Part shown: positions 52,445 to 61,412 of the stretch, one piece after another | How positions within the stretch are numbered: the first letter of the stretch is position 1 | Layout of the letters: each line of letters opens with the position of its first letter | Position numbers and translations under genes: made by a program | Notes under the pieces: model-generated | The model's database searches: none | Seen by the model: only the letters and a program-made list of their open reading frames with translations | Told to the model about the DNA's origin: nothing | DNA from: Rhodospirillaceae bacterium | Lineage (GTDB): Bacteria; Pseudomonadota; Alphaproteobacteria; Rhodospirillales; Casp-alpha2 | Assembly: GCA_002706405.1 (NCBI GenBank) | Contig: PALN01000033.1 | Span: 1-64,000 of the forward strand | Direction: 5' to 3' | Length of the DNA: 64,000 nt

Positions 52445-53509
52445 CTATTCCTTGTCGAGGGCGGCGAGCACGGCCTTGCCGAAACCCTCCGTCGAGTTTT
52501 TGCCACCCAGGTCGGGCGTATGGCTGGCGGGATCACCGAGCGCCAGTTCTATGGCCTTGAACATGGAGGCCGAGGCCTGCGCCAAGTCGTTGCGCGAGGT
52601 GCGGCGCCCCAGTTCTTCCAACATCATGGCCGTGGACAGCATCAGCGCCGTCGGGTTGGCGATGCCCTTGCCGGCGATGTCGGGGGCCGAGCCGTGCTGC
52701 GCCTGGGCGAACACATGCCCCTTGCCGGCATTGATGGACCCGGCGAGGCCCAGGCTGCCCGACAGTTCCGAACACAGGTCCGAGAGGATGTCGCCGAAGG
52801 CATTGGTGGTGACGATGACGTCGAAGTCCTCCGGCCGTTTGACCAAGTGGGCCGTGGCGGCGTCGATGATCAGTTCCTCGACCTCGACACTCGGGAAGTC
52901 TTTCGCGACCTCCATCACGGTCTTGAGGAACAGGCCGTCGGTCATGCGCAGCACGTTCGCCTTGTGCACGGCGGTCACCTTCTTGCGCCGCTCCAGGGCC
53001 ATCTCGAAGGCCTGGCGGGCGATGCGCTCGCAGCCCTGGCGGGTGATCTTGCGCACGCTCAGCGCCACGTCCTCGGTCGGCATGAATTCGCCGGAGCCCA
53101 TGAACATGTTGCGGTCCGCATAGAGGCCTTCGGTGTTCTCCCGCACGATAACGAGGTCCATCTTCTTGATCACCGAGGGCACACCCGGCCGGGTGCGGGC
53201 CGGGCGGATGTTGGCGAACAGGTCGAACACCTTGCGGAAGGACTTGGACGGGTTGACCCCGCCTTCGGCCTCCGACGGATATTCGAAGGACGATACCGGC
53301 CCCAGAATCACGCCGTCGGCGGCGTCGCAGGCATCATAGACCGCCTGGGGAATGGTCTGCCCCTCGGCCTTGAGGGCCCGCATCCCCGAGACCATGGGAA
53401 CGAGTTCGATTTTCAGGCCGTAGCGTTCGTCGAGCTTTTGCAGCACCGGCAGGGTGGCAGCCGTGATCTCCGGCCCGATGCCGTCGTTTTCCAGAACAAT
53501 GAATTTCAT
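52445..53509 (-). CDS. Isocitrate/isopropylmalate dehydrogenase family protein
   Basis: 354 residues of the metal-dependent decarboxylating dehydrogenase family. It carries ENDGIGPEITAATLPVL, the substrate loop with RKVFDLFANIRPART, RENTEGLYADRN, catalytic VTAVHKANVLRMTDG and metal-binding TNAFGDILSDLCSEL. It oxidises a 2-hydroxy-3-carboxylate and decarboxylates it. Substrate could be an isopropylmalate, homoisocitrate, tartrate or methylmalate analogue. True leuB is not implied, because the LeuC/D-like genes in the same operon are arranged with catabolic CoA genes. It starts 40 bp after the rhodanese gene. Confidence 0.87.
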   Translation of the reverse strand: MKFIVLENDGIGPEITAATLPVLQKLDERYGLKIELVPMVSGMRALKAEGQTIPQAVYDACDAADGVILGPVSSFEYPSEAEGGVNPSKSFRKVFDLFANIRPARTRPGVPSVIKKMDLVIVRENTEGLYADRNMFMGSGEFMPTEDVALSVRKITRQGCERIARQAFEMALERRKKVTAVHKANVLRMTDGLFLKTVMEVAKDFPSVEVEELIIDAATAHLVKRPEDFDVIVTTNAFGDILSDLCSELSGSLGLAGSINAGKGHVFAQAQHGSAPDIAGKGIANPTALMLSTAMMLEELGRRTSRNDLAQASASMFKAIELALGDPASHTPDLGGKNSTEGFGKAVLAALDKE

Positions 53510-53549
53510 GCTTGGTGTTTCCTACATGCGTTTTGTTTTGCCCGGCGAA

Positions 53550-55160
53550 TTACGCCTGGGGAAATTTGCGGAACCGGGTGGTCCCGTCGCGGTCCAGCTG
53601 ATTGACCAAATTGATCTCCCAGCTCAGGTACTGCTTCATGGCCCCTTCCTGGGCGTCATCCATGTCATAGGGGCGATACCAGACGTCGTTGGTTTCGTCG
53701 GCCATGTTGGTGAAGCCGGTCTGCATCTCCTTGCGGGCCGCCTTCCAAGCCTCCGTGCCGTCGACCAGCACCGCAACATGCCGCCCCATGGCGCGCAGTT
53801 CGGGCGCGGCCAGTTGCGCCAGCACGCCGTCGGGCGAGGTCAGGACGGCAAAGCGGGCGTCGGGAACCTTCTTGATGCTGTCCTTGAGGCGCGCACGCAC
53901 GGCGAACCAAGCCCCTGGGATATGCCCGTCGCGATAAGTCAGGCTGTCGGCCAGATCGATGACGACGCAGACCTTGTCGGCGATCATCCGTTCCAGCCCT
54001 TCCACCGTCACCGTTTCGGCGGCGGCGGCGTCGAGGCCGTAGATTTTCGGCTTATGCGCACCGCGCACCAAAGGCTGCCCGTCGAGAGCGTTCTCCAGCA
54101 CATAGACCTCGGGCCAGCCCATCTGAACCAACCAACTGGCCGTCATGGTCGCGCGCACGCCATCGTCGTCGACCAGCACGATGCGCGCGCCCAGAACGGC
54201 GACATAGCGGTCCCAGGCTTGCACCAACTGACCGCCCGGCGCATGCCGGCTGCCATCCAGATGCCCGGCGGTGAATTCTTCCGGATTGCGGACGTCGAGG
54301 ACATAAGTCGTGCGGCCGCTCTCGGCCTGCCAGGCGGCAAGCTGATCGTGATCGCAGGTCGGCACGCCGAACCGCTTGGCGACGCGCTCGCGCACGGCCT
54401 TGGCTTTGGCCTTGGCCTCGTCGGAAAGCTGCTCGGGAAACTTCCGGTCGTTGCCGTATTCCAACTGAAAGCCCGCCAGATGCCAGCCCATGGTGCCGTT
54501 TTCCAGGGCCACCACCTTGTTGGGAATGCCGGCGTTGATCAGCGACTGCGCGCCGATGATGGAGCGCGTGCGCCCGGCGCAGTTGACGACCACGGTGGTG
54601 TTGGGGTCCGGCGCCAGATCGTGAACCCGATAGGCCAGTTCCGCCCCCGGGCAGTCGACGCCCATGGGGATGTTCATCTTGTGATATTCGGACATGGGAC
54701 GGGAATCGAGAACCACCATGTTCTCGCCCCGATCCATCATGGCCTTCACTTCCTCGGGCGGGATGCGCGGCGTGTCATAGGTATGTTCGACGAATTCGCC
54801 AAATGCCTTGGACGGCACGTTGACGCCGGAGAACACTTCGAACCCGGCCTTGCGCCAAGCCTCGAGCCCGCCGCCGAGGATATTCACGTCCGTATACCCC
54901 CAGGCAATCAGGCGTTCCGCGCCCAGGTCGACCAAATGCTTGTCGGCCTTGCCTTCGGAACACAACACGATGGGCGTGTCCTTCCGGGGCACGAAATCAT
55001 CGATCCGGGTTTCCAGATGGCTGAGCGGACAGCTGATGGCGAACAGCAGGTGGCCGTCGCCGAACACGCCCCATTCGCGCACATCCAAAATGGCAACTTC
55101 GTCGCCGGACAGGATCCGGTCGCGGACGTCTTCGGCTTCCAACAGAGTAACTTCGGTCAT
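53550..55160 (-). CDS. Four-domain rhodanese-like protein
   Basis: 536 residues containing four consecutive rhodanese domains. The first has active-loop cysteine C67 (LCSEGK) and the second C194 (VVNCAGRTRS). The third (LVDDDGVRA) and fourth (LTSPDGVL) loops lack cysteine and are probably non-catalytic. Multi-domain rhodaneses transfer sulfane sulfur or bind sulfur carriers; a role in a carboxylic-acid operon is unexpected. It is placed between the LeuD-like and isopropylmalate-dehydrogenase-like genes with 6 and 40 bp gaps. The shadow frame on the other strand is not coding. Confidence 0.9.
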   Translation of the reverse strand: MTEVTLLEAEDVRDRILSGDEVAILDVREWGVFGDGHLLFAISCPLSHLETRIDDFVPRKDTPIVLCSEGKADKHLVDLGAERLIAWGYTDVNILGGGLEAWRKAGFEVFSGVNVPSKAFGEFVEHTYDTPRIPPEEVKAMMDRGENMVVLDSRPMSEYHKMNIPMGVDCPGAELAYRVHDLAPDPNTTVVVNCAGRTRSIIGAQSLINAGIPNKVVALENGTMGWHLAGFQLEYGNDRKFPEQLSDEAKAKAKAVRERVAKRFGVPTCDHDQLAAWQAESGRTTYVLDVRNPEEFTAGHLDGSRHAPGGQLVQAWDRYVAVLGARIVLVDDDGVRATMTASWLVQMGWPEVYVLENALDGQPLVRGAHKPKIYGLDAAAAETVTVEGLERMIADKVCVVIDLADSLTYRDGHIPGAWFAVRARLKDSIKKVPDARFAVLTSPDGVLAQLAAPELRAMGRHVAVLVDGTEAWKAARKEMQTGFTNMADETNDVWYRPYDMDDAQEGAMKQYLSWEINLVNQLDRDGTTRFRKFPQA

Positions 55161-55166
55161 TCTTAC

Positions 55167-55664
55167 TTAGCTCGCTTTCTTGAATTTCTTTTTCAGGTGC
55201 GGCATCAGGCCGCCGTCGGCGACGATCTGCATCAGGTGCGCCGGCACCGTGTCGCATTTATAGCTTTCGCCCTTGGTCAGGTTGCGGACCTCGCCCTTTT
55301 CCATGTCGATTTCCAACTGATCGTCCGTTGCGATCTTGTGCGTTTCGGCACAGACCAACGCCGGCACGGCCAGGTTGAAACAGTTGCGGTAGAAAATGCG
55401 GGCGAAGGATTTCGCCAGGATGACGCGGATGCCGCAGGACCGCATGTATTGCGGCGCCCATTCGCGGGATGATCCGATGCCCAGGTTTTCGTCGGCGACG
55501 AAGATGTCGCCCTCCTTACAGTTGGCGGAGAAGGTCGGATCGACGTCCTTCAGGCATTCGGTATAGGCCTCTTCCGGCTTTGCGCTGGTCAGCGCCGAAA
55601 TGGGGGCCAGCAGGTCGGTGTCGATATTGGCCCCGAATTTCCAGGCCTTGCCTTTATGTATCAT
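55167..55664 (-). CDS. 3-isopropylmalate dehydratase small subunit-like (LeuD family)
   Basis: 165 residues of the swivelling LeuD/aconitase C-domain. N-terminal KFGANIDTDLLAP matches the family, and IGSSREWAPQYMRSCGIRVI has the GSSRE substrate motif with W replacing H in the usual GSSREHA. C-terminal NLTKGESYKCDTVP is also typical. It pairs with the LeuC-like subunit 17 bp upstream in one operon. It is closer in length to archaeal-type HACN/IPMI small subunits (~165 aa) than to classic LeuD (~200 aa), so a non-leucine substrate is plausible. Confidence 0.87.
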   Translation of the reverse strand: MIHKGKAWKFGANIDTDLLAPISALTSAKPEEAYTECLKDVDPTFSANCKEGDIFVADENLGIGSSREWAPQYMRSCGIRVILAKSFARIFYRNCFNLAVPALVCAETHKIATDDQLEIDMEKGEVRNLTKGESYKCDTVPAHLMQIVADGGLMPHLKKKFKKAS

Positions 55665-55681
55665 CTTGCAGGTCCTTCTGA

Positions 55682-56944
55682 TCAGAGCATGTCACGGGGA
55701 TCGGCGATCTGCCCGGCGACGGCCGAGGCCGCCACCGTATAGGGCGATGCCAGATAGAGCTTCGACGACTTGGGCCCGGCCCGGCCGACGAAATTGCGGT
55801 TGGTCGACGAAATGCCGACGGCATCTTCGGCCAACCGCGCGTCACCCAGCCCGATGCAGCCGCCGCAGCCCGACGGCAGAATGATCGCCCCCGCATCTTC
55901 GAGAATCTTCATGACGCCTTCGGCAGCGGCCTGTTCACGCATCTTAATGGTCGACGGCGCGACCAGGAATCGCGTGCCGGCGGCGACCTTCTTGCCCTTC
56001 AGGACCTCGGCCGCCATGCGCAGGTCTTCCAGCTTGGCGCCCGTGCAGGCGCCCAGGTAGGCCTGGTCCAGCTTTACGTTCCGATAATTGCCGACATCGT
56101 CGGCGTTCTCCGGGCTGGAGGGGGCCGCGACCTGCGGCGCCAGGGTGCTGCCGTCGACGGTGATGCGCTTGGCATAAACCGCATCGGCGTCGGACTGCCA
56201 GTCATCCGCATTCACGCCGCTGACACCCCAAGCCTTTAGCAGTTCCATGGTCTTGGCGTCGGGGGCGATGATGCCGGTCTTGGCGCCGATCTCGGCCGCC
56301 ATGTTGGTCAGGGTCATGCGGTCCTGAGCGGACATGCTGGCCACGCCATCGCCGCAGAATTCCACGACCTGATAGCCGAAGCCCATGATGCCGTGGTCGC
56401 CGCAGATTTTCAGGATCACGTCCTTGGCGACGACGCCCGGCTTCAACGCGCCGGTCACTTCCATGCGCACGTTTTCCGGCACACGAACCCAGATGTCGCC
56501 CGTCGCCATGACGCCGGTGATTTCCGTCGCCCCGACGCCGACCATGAAGGCCCCGAAGGCGCCGGCGGTGGTCGAATGGCTGTCGGCGCCGACGCAGAAC
56601 ATGCCCGGACGGATATGGCCTTCCTGGGGCAGGACGATGTGGCAGATGCCCTGGTTGCGGATGAAGTGCTTGACCTTGTGGGCTTCGCACCAGGCATCGC
56701 AGATGTCCTGGACGTTCTTGCTTTCCGGCGTATCCAGATTGACGTAGTGGTCGGCGATCACGACCAGCTTGTCCATGTCCCAGACGGGCACGCCCAGTTC
56801 ATCCAGCTTTTTCCCGGATGTGCGCGGTCCCGACGAATCATGGACCATGGCCAGGTCGACATTGCAGGTCACAATATCGCCAGGCTTCACCGTTTCCTTG
56901 CCCGAGGCGCGGGCGAGGATCTTTTCACTTATCGTTTGGCCCAA
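55682..56944 (-). CDS. 3-isopropylmalate dehydratase large subunit-like (LeuC/aconitase family)
   Basis: 420-residue aconitase-superfamily protein. Its [4Fe-4S] cysteines are visible in YLGACTGAKLEDL and LPSGCGGCIGLGD. GADSHSTTAGAFGAFMVGVGATE is the substrate/cluster-binding region. 420 residues matches the short archaeal-type large subunits rather than LeuC (~470 aa). The start codon is TTG 56944, supported by GGGAGG 8 bp upstream and absence of a better in-frame ATG. It isomerises a 2-hydroxy dicarboxylate by dehydration and rehydration; product would suit the isopropylmalate-dehydrogenase-like enzyme. Confidence 0.88.
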   Translation of the reverse strand: MGQTISEKILARASGKETVKPGDIVTCNVDLAMVHDSSGPRTSGKKLDELGVPVWDMDKLVVIADHYVNLDTPESKNVQDICDAWCEAHKVKHFIRNQGICHIVLPQEGHIRPGMFCVGADSHSTTAGAFGAFMVGVGATEITGVMATGDIWVRVPENVRMEVTGALKPGVVAKDVILKICGDHGIMGFGYQVVEFCGDGVASMSAQDRMTLTNMAAEIGAKTGIIAPDAKTMELLKAWGVSGVNADDWQSDADAVYAKRITVDGSTLAPQVAAPSSPENADDVGNYRNVKLDQAYLGACTGAKLEDLRMAAEVLKGKKVAAGTRFLVAPSTIKMREQAAAEGVMKILEDAGAIILPSGCGGCIGLGDARLAEDAVGISSTNRNFVGRAGPKSSKLYLASPYTVAASAVAGQIADPRDML

Positions 56945-56997
56945 GGTGGCATCCTCCCAATGGCATTTTTATTAAAAGCAATGCCCCCCTTCTGCCG

Positions 56998-58185
56998 CTA
57001 GATTACCCTTCCTTTGCGCAGTTGGGCGAGCCGATTCTGATCATAACCCAGGTCGGAGAGGATTTTTTCCGTATCTTCGCCCAGTGACGAGGCCGGGCGG
57101 GCCGGCGTCGGGGTGGCCGAGCGCACGGGCGTGTCGATCATCCGAATCGGGCCGTGGCCTTCCAGGTCCAGTTCCTGGACGATGCCTTGTTCGGCGACGA
57201 AAGGATTATCCAACGCCTGGGCCAGATCGTAGACCGGCGCCGACGGCACGACACCGGAAAAGGCTTCCAGCCAGTCCGCCGTGGTGCGCTCGCTCAGGCG
57301 TTCGTCCAGGAGTTCCTGAACCAGTTCCCGATTGGCGAGACGCTCCTTGAAGGTTTTGAACCGGGGGTCGGTCCCCCAGTCAGGCTCACCGATCGCCTTG
57401 CACAGGGCCGGCCAGAACTTTTCCTTGTTGCACATGATGTAGATCCAGCCGTCCTGCGTTCGGTACAGCTGGCACGGCACCAGCGACGCATGGCCGGAAC
57501 GCGCCGTGCGGCCCTGGACATGGCCTGAATTGAGGTACCAGGTCGAGGTATAGACGTTCAGCATATGCGCCATATGGAACAAGGAGGTATCCAGGTCCTG
57601 CCCCTTGCCCGTGGCACGCGCGCTGACGATCCCGGACGAGACGGCAAAGGCGAGCGCCAGCCCCGTCGCCAGATCGACCACGGACAAGCCCATGCGGGTC
57701 GGCGGGCTGCCCGGTTCGCCGGTCACGGAGAAATGCCCCGCTTCCGCCTGCATCAGGAAATCGAAGCCTGGCCAAGCGGCGCGCGACCCCGTGCGGCCAT
57801 AGGCCGAGAGATGGGCGCAGACGATCTTGGGATTGGCATCCTTCAGATGTTCGTAGGTGATGCCCAGCCGTTCCGCCACGTCACCGCGGGAATTGCTGGC
57901 CACCGCGTCGGCGGTCTTCACCAAGTCCAGGAATACGGCCTTGCCCTCGGGTTTCTTAAGATCGAGGCTGAGGCTCTTCTTATTGCGGTTGAAGGAATGA
58001 AAGAACTGGCTGTCACCGTTCTCGAAGAAATGCGGGCCCAAGGCGCGGGCGTAATCGCCCTCACCCGGCGCCTCGATCTTGATGACGTCGGCACCCTGGT
58101 CGGCCAGGAACTGCGTACCGAAGGGACCGGCGCCGTATTGTTCGACGGCGAGGATTCGCACCCCGTCGAGCGGCAGCGCGGTCAT
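56998..58185 (-). CDS. CaiB/BaiF family CoA-transferase (class III)
   Basis: 395 residues of the class III CoA-transferase family. LPLDGVRILAVEQYGAGPFGT is the N-terminal motif; the catalytic aspartate is expected in AAWPGFDFLMQAEAG near residue 148; GQDLDTSLFHMAHM follows. It moves CoA from an acyl-CoA donor to a free acid. ATG 58185 overlaps the acyl-CoA dehydrogenase stop (ATGA). Activation of the pathway substrate (for example itaconate-, mesaconate- or branched-dicarboxylate-like) is its likely job. The 53 bp gap to the LeuC-like gene is short. Confidence 0.9.
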   Translation of the reverse strand: MTALPLDGVRILAVEQYGAGPFGTQFLADQGADVIKIEAPGEGDYARALGPHFFENGDSQFFHSFNRNKKSLSLDLKKPEGKAVFLDLVKTADAVASNSRGDVAERLGITYEHLKDANPKIVCAHLSAYGRTGSRAAWPGFDFLMQAEAGHFSVTGEPGSPPTRMGLSVVDLATGLALAFAVSSGIVSARATGKGQDLDTSLFHMAHMLNVYTSTWYLNSGHVQGRTARSGHASLVPCQLYRTQDGWIYIMCNKEKFWPALCKAIGEPDWGTDPRFKTFKERLANRELVQELLDERLSERTTADWLEAFSGVVPSAPVYDLAQALDNPFVAEQGIVQELDLEGHGPIRMIDTPVRSATPTPARPASSLGEDTEKILSDLGYDQNRLAQLRKGRVI

Positions 58186-59360
58186 CCCTGGGCCCGTTCC
58201 GTCAACTGCCGCGCGATGATGATGCGCTGCAGTTCGTTGGTGCCTTCGCCGATGCACAGCAGCGGCGCATCGCGGAAGTAGCGTTCCACATTGTATTCCT
58301 TGGAATAGCCGTAGGCACCGTGGATGCGCATGGCCTCGATGGCGTTTTCCAGTGCCGCCTCGGTGGCGAACAGCTTGGCCATGCCGGCTTCCATGTCGCA
58401 GCGCTGGCCCTTGTCGTAGGCGCGGGCGGCGCTGTCGACCAGCAGGCGCGCGGCTTCGACCCGGGTCGCCATGTCGGCCAGCTTGATCTGGATCGACTGG
58501 TGTTCGGCGATGGGCTTACCGAAGGTCTTGCGGTCCAGGGCATAGGCCACGGCATCGTTCAGCGCCGCCGTGGCGACGCCGACACCGCGCGCGGCGACAT
58601 TGATGCGGCCCAGTTCCAGCCCGCCCAGGATCTGCTGCAGACCCCGGCCCTCGTCCGGGCCGATCAGGTTGGTCAGCGGCACTCGGGTATTGTCGAACAC
58701 GACCTCGCCCGTATCGATGCCCTTGTAGCCGAGCTTCTGCAGTTTCGACGTTTTATACCCGGCATCCTTTTCGACCAGGATCAGGCTCATGCCCTTGTGC
58801 CGGGGCTCGGTCTCCGGATCGGTCTTGGCCAGCACGGCCAGGAAGTTTCCTTCGACACAGTTGGTGATCCACATCTTGTTGCCGTTCAGGACGTATTCGT
58901 TGCCGTCCTTCTTGGCCGTCGTGCGCACGGACTGTAGGTCCGTGCCGCAGTCCGGTTCGGTCAGCGCGATGCCGCCCCGCATTTCGCCGGACGCCATCTT
59001 GGGCAGCCAATGGCGTTTTTGTTCTTCCGTGCCGAAGCGTTCGACCGCCGCCGCCGCGATCAGGTGCGAGTTGAAGATGCCCGACACGGACATCCAGCAC
59101 GACGCCACCTTCTCGACGATCTTGGAATAGGTCGAGGCCGACAGGCCCAAGCCGCCGTATTCCTCGCCGATGGTCGCCCCCATCAGGCCCAGTTCGGCCA
59201 GCTTGTCGGCGATCTCGCGGGGGTATTCGTCCGCCGCTTCCAGTTTATGGGCGTGGGGCCGCACGTCCTGTTCGATGAACTTGTCGACGGAATCGAGGAT
59301 AAGGCGTTCTTCCTCGCTCAGGTCCTGGGCAGATGCCGCGTCGGGAGCCATGGTCGTCAT
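58182..59360 (-). CDS. Acyl-CoA dehydrogenase
   Basis: 392 residues with the typical order of N-terminal helical, beta (LTEPDCGTDLQSVRTTAKKDG, FAD/substrate contact) and C-terminal helical domains. The catalytic glutamate is in LCIGEGTNELQRI near the C-terminus. It oxidises an acyl-CoA to the 2,3-enoyl-CoA with electron transfer flavoprotein. The gene is coupled to the CoA-transferase (ATGA) and 6 bp after the MaoC gene, so it acts on a CoA ester formed by that transferase. Glutaryl- or methylsuccinyl-type specificity cannot be distinguished. Confidence 0.9.
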   Translation of the reverse strand: MTTMAPDAASAQDLSEEERLILDSVDKFIEQDVRPHAHKLEAADEYPREIADKLAELGLMGATIGEEYGGLGLSASTYSKIVEKVASCWMSVSGIFNSHLIAAAAVERFGTEEQKRHWLPKMASGEMRGGIALTEPDCGTDLQSVRTTAKKDGNEYVLNGNKMWITNCVEGNFLAVLAKTDPETEPRHKGMSLILVEKDAGYKTSKLQKLGYKGIDTGEVVFDNTRVPLTNLIGPDEGRGLQQILGGLELGRINVAARGVGVATAALNDAVAYALDRKTFGKPIAEHQSIQIKLADMATRVEAARLLVDSAARAYDKGQRCDMEAGMAKLFATEAALENAIEAMRIHGAYGYSKEYNVERYFRDAPLLCIGEGTNELQRIIIARQLTERAQG

Positions 59361-59366
59361 TTCCTA

Positions 59367-59885
59367 CTAGTAGTTGGCTTTGTCGTCGACCGCGTGGCCG
59401 CGCTTGGGAATCAGCATGGTGCGCTCGTAGCTCATGACGACCGAGCCGTCCTGCTTGGTCGCCGTGGTGCGGACGGTGACGATGCCCTGGGTCGGGCGCG
59501 ACTTGCTTTCACGGACCGCCAGCACTTCGCTTTCCGCATAAAGCGTATCGCCGACGAACACCGGGTTCGGCATCTTGATGTCAGTCCAACCCAGGTTGCC
59601 GATGGCTTTCTGGCTGGTGTCCGATACGCTCATGCCGGCAACGATGGACAGGGTCAGGCAGGAATTCACCAACGGCTTTCCGAACTCGCTCTTCGCGGCG
59701 TACTCGTTGTCAAAATGCAGCGGGTGCTGGTTCATGGTCAGCAAGGTGAACCAGGTGTTGTCGCTTTCCGTGATGCTGCGGCCGGGACGGTGTTCGTACA
59801 CATCGCCAATCTTGAAATCCTCAAGATAGCGGCCATAGGACTCGCGATATCGGTTGGGTCCGACTTCTTTTGCTTCGGCAACCAT
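59367..59885 (-). CDS. MaoC-family (R)-specific enoyl-CoA hydratase-like protein
   Basis: 172-residue hot-dog fold protein. The hydratase signature (N/D-x4-H) appears in TMNQHPLHFDNEYAAKSEF and FGKPLVNSCLTLSIVAGM follows; PNPVFVGDTLYAESEVL is the central strand. It hydrates a CoA enoyl ester (for example itaconyl- or mesaconyl-CoA-like) next to the acyl-CoA dehydrogenase. Length agrees with bacterial MaoC-type hydratases. It is 3 bp after the MmgE/PrpD gene. Confidence 0.88.
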   Translation of the reverse strand: MVAEAKEVGPNRYRESYGRYLEDFKIGDVYEHRPGRSITESDNTWFTLLTMNQHPLHFDNEYAAKSEFGKPLVNSCLTLSIVAGMSVSDTSQKAIGNLGWTDIKMPNPVFVGDTLYAESEVLAVRESKSRPTQGIVTVRTTATKQDGSVVMSYERTMLIPKRGHAVDDKANY

Positions 59886-59888
59886 GGG

Positions 59889-61274
59889 TTAGGCATCTCC
59901 GTGACTGAGGGCGAGGACCGAACGCAGGCTGTTCGCTTCCTCCAGGTTTAACAGGGCGCATGAGAATCGTTCCATGCCTGCCTCGGACAGATAGGGCGCG
60001 CACAGACCGTCGAACTTGGCGCGGAACTCGGCCTGGCTCATGAAGTTGTCGGGCTCGCCCTTGGGGATTTCGACGAAGCGTTCATAGACTTCGCCGGACT
60101 TCATGCGGATCGTCGCCTTCCCGGCCATGTTGTCGGGAAAGGCCGCTTCGGCGTCGGGATCGACAACCGTGGTGATGCGCTTGGCCAGCGCCAGGGTGTC
60201 CGCATCGTTGAGATGGGTCTTGTAGTCGTCCCACACCATGTTGCCGGTGCGCAGCACCACGGCGGCGCAGAACGGCATGGAGAACTGCCCGTCGACGATC
60301 GATTTCGGATTCTGCTTTTCCGCATCCGAATTGCCGACAATCTTCCAGCCCGTTTCCGGCACGCCGATGGTCGCGGTTTCCACCGCATCCGCCGCGATGC
60401 CGTGCTCACCGGCCAGCTGGCGAATGGCGTCCATCGCCGCATGGGTATAGCGGCAGCTGGGATAAGGTTTCACGCCGAGCGCCATGGTTTCCCAATACTC
60501 GCCCAGGTCCGCCGCCGCCTTGTCCAGGTCGGCCTTCGGCGACAGGGAGTGGAGGAAGCCCCATTTGCCTTCGATCGCTTCCTTCGGGCCCTTGAAGCCT
60601 TCCGCCGCCATGGTGGCGCAGGTCAGGCCATTCTGCGCCGCCTGCCCGACGTGGGAGCGCTTGGTCCAGGCGCCATCGGCCAGGAACTGCATGGACCCCG
60701 CCGCTTGGGACAGCGCGATGCCGAGAGCGCTTTCGATGCCGTCGGCATCAAGGCCCAGAATTTTGCCCGCCGCCGCGGCCGCCGCCATGACGCCGCAGGT
60801 CGCCGTCGGATGATAGCCGCGGTCATAATGGGCCGTCGGCACCAGGGCCTTGGCCAGACGGATCTGAATCTCATAGCCGACAACGCAGGCGGTGATGACG
60901 TCCCTGCCAGACGCGTCGGTCATTTCCGCCGCCGCCAGCACCGCCGGCACGATCGGGGCCGAGGAATGCAGCGAGGCTTCCGCGTGGGTGTCGTCGAAAT
61001 CAAGGGAGTGCGCCAACGAACCGTTGACCAGCGCCGCCGCCATGGGCGTGTAACCGCGCCCGTCGCCGAGCACCGAGCAATCGCCCACAACCTGGCCCAG
61101 ACGCTCGACCGCGCTGACCAGGCTGGCCGTGCTTTCCGCGTCGTGTCGCGCACGCACCATGATCCCGGCGATGTCGAGGATCAGCAGTTTGGTGCGGGCC
61201 GCAATGCCGGCCGGCAGCTTGTCGTAGGTCAGGCCGGCAGCGAATTCAGCCAATTGGCGGGTAGTGCCCGTCAT
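59889..61274 (-). CDS. MmgE/PrpD family protein
   Basis: 461 residues of the MmgE/PrpD superfamily: NGSLAHSLDFDDTHAEASLH near 88-107, GYEIQIRLAKALVPTA, RGYHPTATCGVMAAA and KPYPSCRYTHAAMDAI. It is a dehydratase, epimerase or decarboxylase of a polycarboxylate; cis-aconitate decarboxylase is one relative. Start ATG 61274 has GGAGGA at 61284-61289. It is the first gene of the ten-gene minus-strand operon and divergent from the LysR regulator, which places it at the entry of the pathway. Confidence 0.88.
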   Translation of the reverse strand: MTGTTRQLAEFAAGLTYDKLPAGIAARTKLLILDIAGIMVRARHDAESTASLVSAVERLGQVVGDCSVLGDGRGYTPMAAALVNGSLAHSLDFDDTHAEASLHSSAPIVPAVLAAAEMTDASGRDVITACVVGYEIQIRLAKALVPTAHYDRGYHPTATCGVMAAAAAAGKILGLDADGIESALGIALSQAAGSMQFLADGAWTKRSHVGQAAQNGLTCATMAAEGFKGPKEAIEGKWGFLHSLSPKADLDKAAADLGEYWETMALGVKPYPSCRYTHAAMDAIRQLAGEHGIAADAVETATIGVPETGWKIVGNSDAEKQNPKSIVDGQFSMPFCAAVVLRTGNMVWDDYKTHLNDADTLALAKRITTVVDPDAEAAFPDNMAGKATIRMKSGEVYERFVEIPKGEPDNFMSQAEFRAKFDGLCAPYLSEAGMERFSCALLNLEEANSLRSVLALSHGDA

Positions 61275-61412
61275 CGTCAGGTTTCCTCCATGCGTTTTCG
61301 CCACGCCTATTGGCGGCGTGGTTTCCATTTCGAAGGGCGACTACACCACAAGATTTGTGATAGGGCTAATAGCAATATATGCATTATTAATCTGGAAAGA
61401 AGATCAATCGTC
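61275..61412. promoter_or_regulatory. Divergent MmgE/PrpD operon and lysR promoter region
   Basis: The 138 bp gap has an AT-rich core around 61345-61395 (GATAGGGCTAATAGCAATATATGC and beyond) where LysR proteins usually bind. ATGCAT with AATA/TATT flanks forms an imperfect palindrome there. The position between lysR and the first structural gene is classical for LysR-controlled divergent operons. Confidence 0.5.

Noticed and set aside
51476..55472. Two very long plus-strand frames (over 650 codons each) opposite the catabolic operon
   Set aside because: Both are antisense to genes with intact catalytic motifs (PanE-like, IPMDH-like, rhodanese, LeuD-like) and their translations have shadow composition.
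60213..61412. 400-residue N-terminal extension of the LysR protein
   Set aside because: It is antisense to the MmgE/PrpD gene; the HTH begins directly after ATG 61413, which has a suitable ribosome-binding site.
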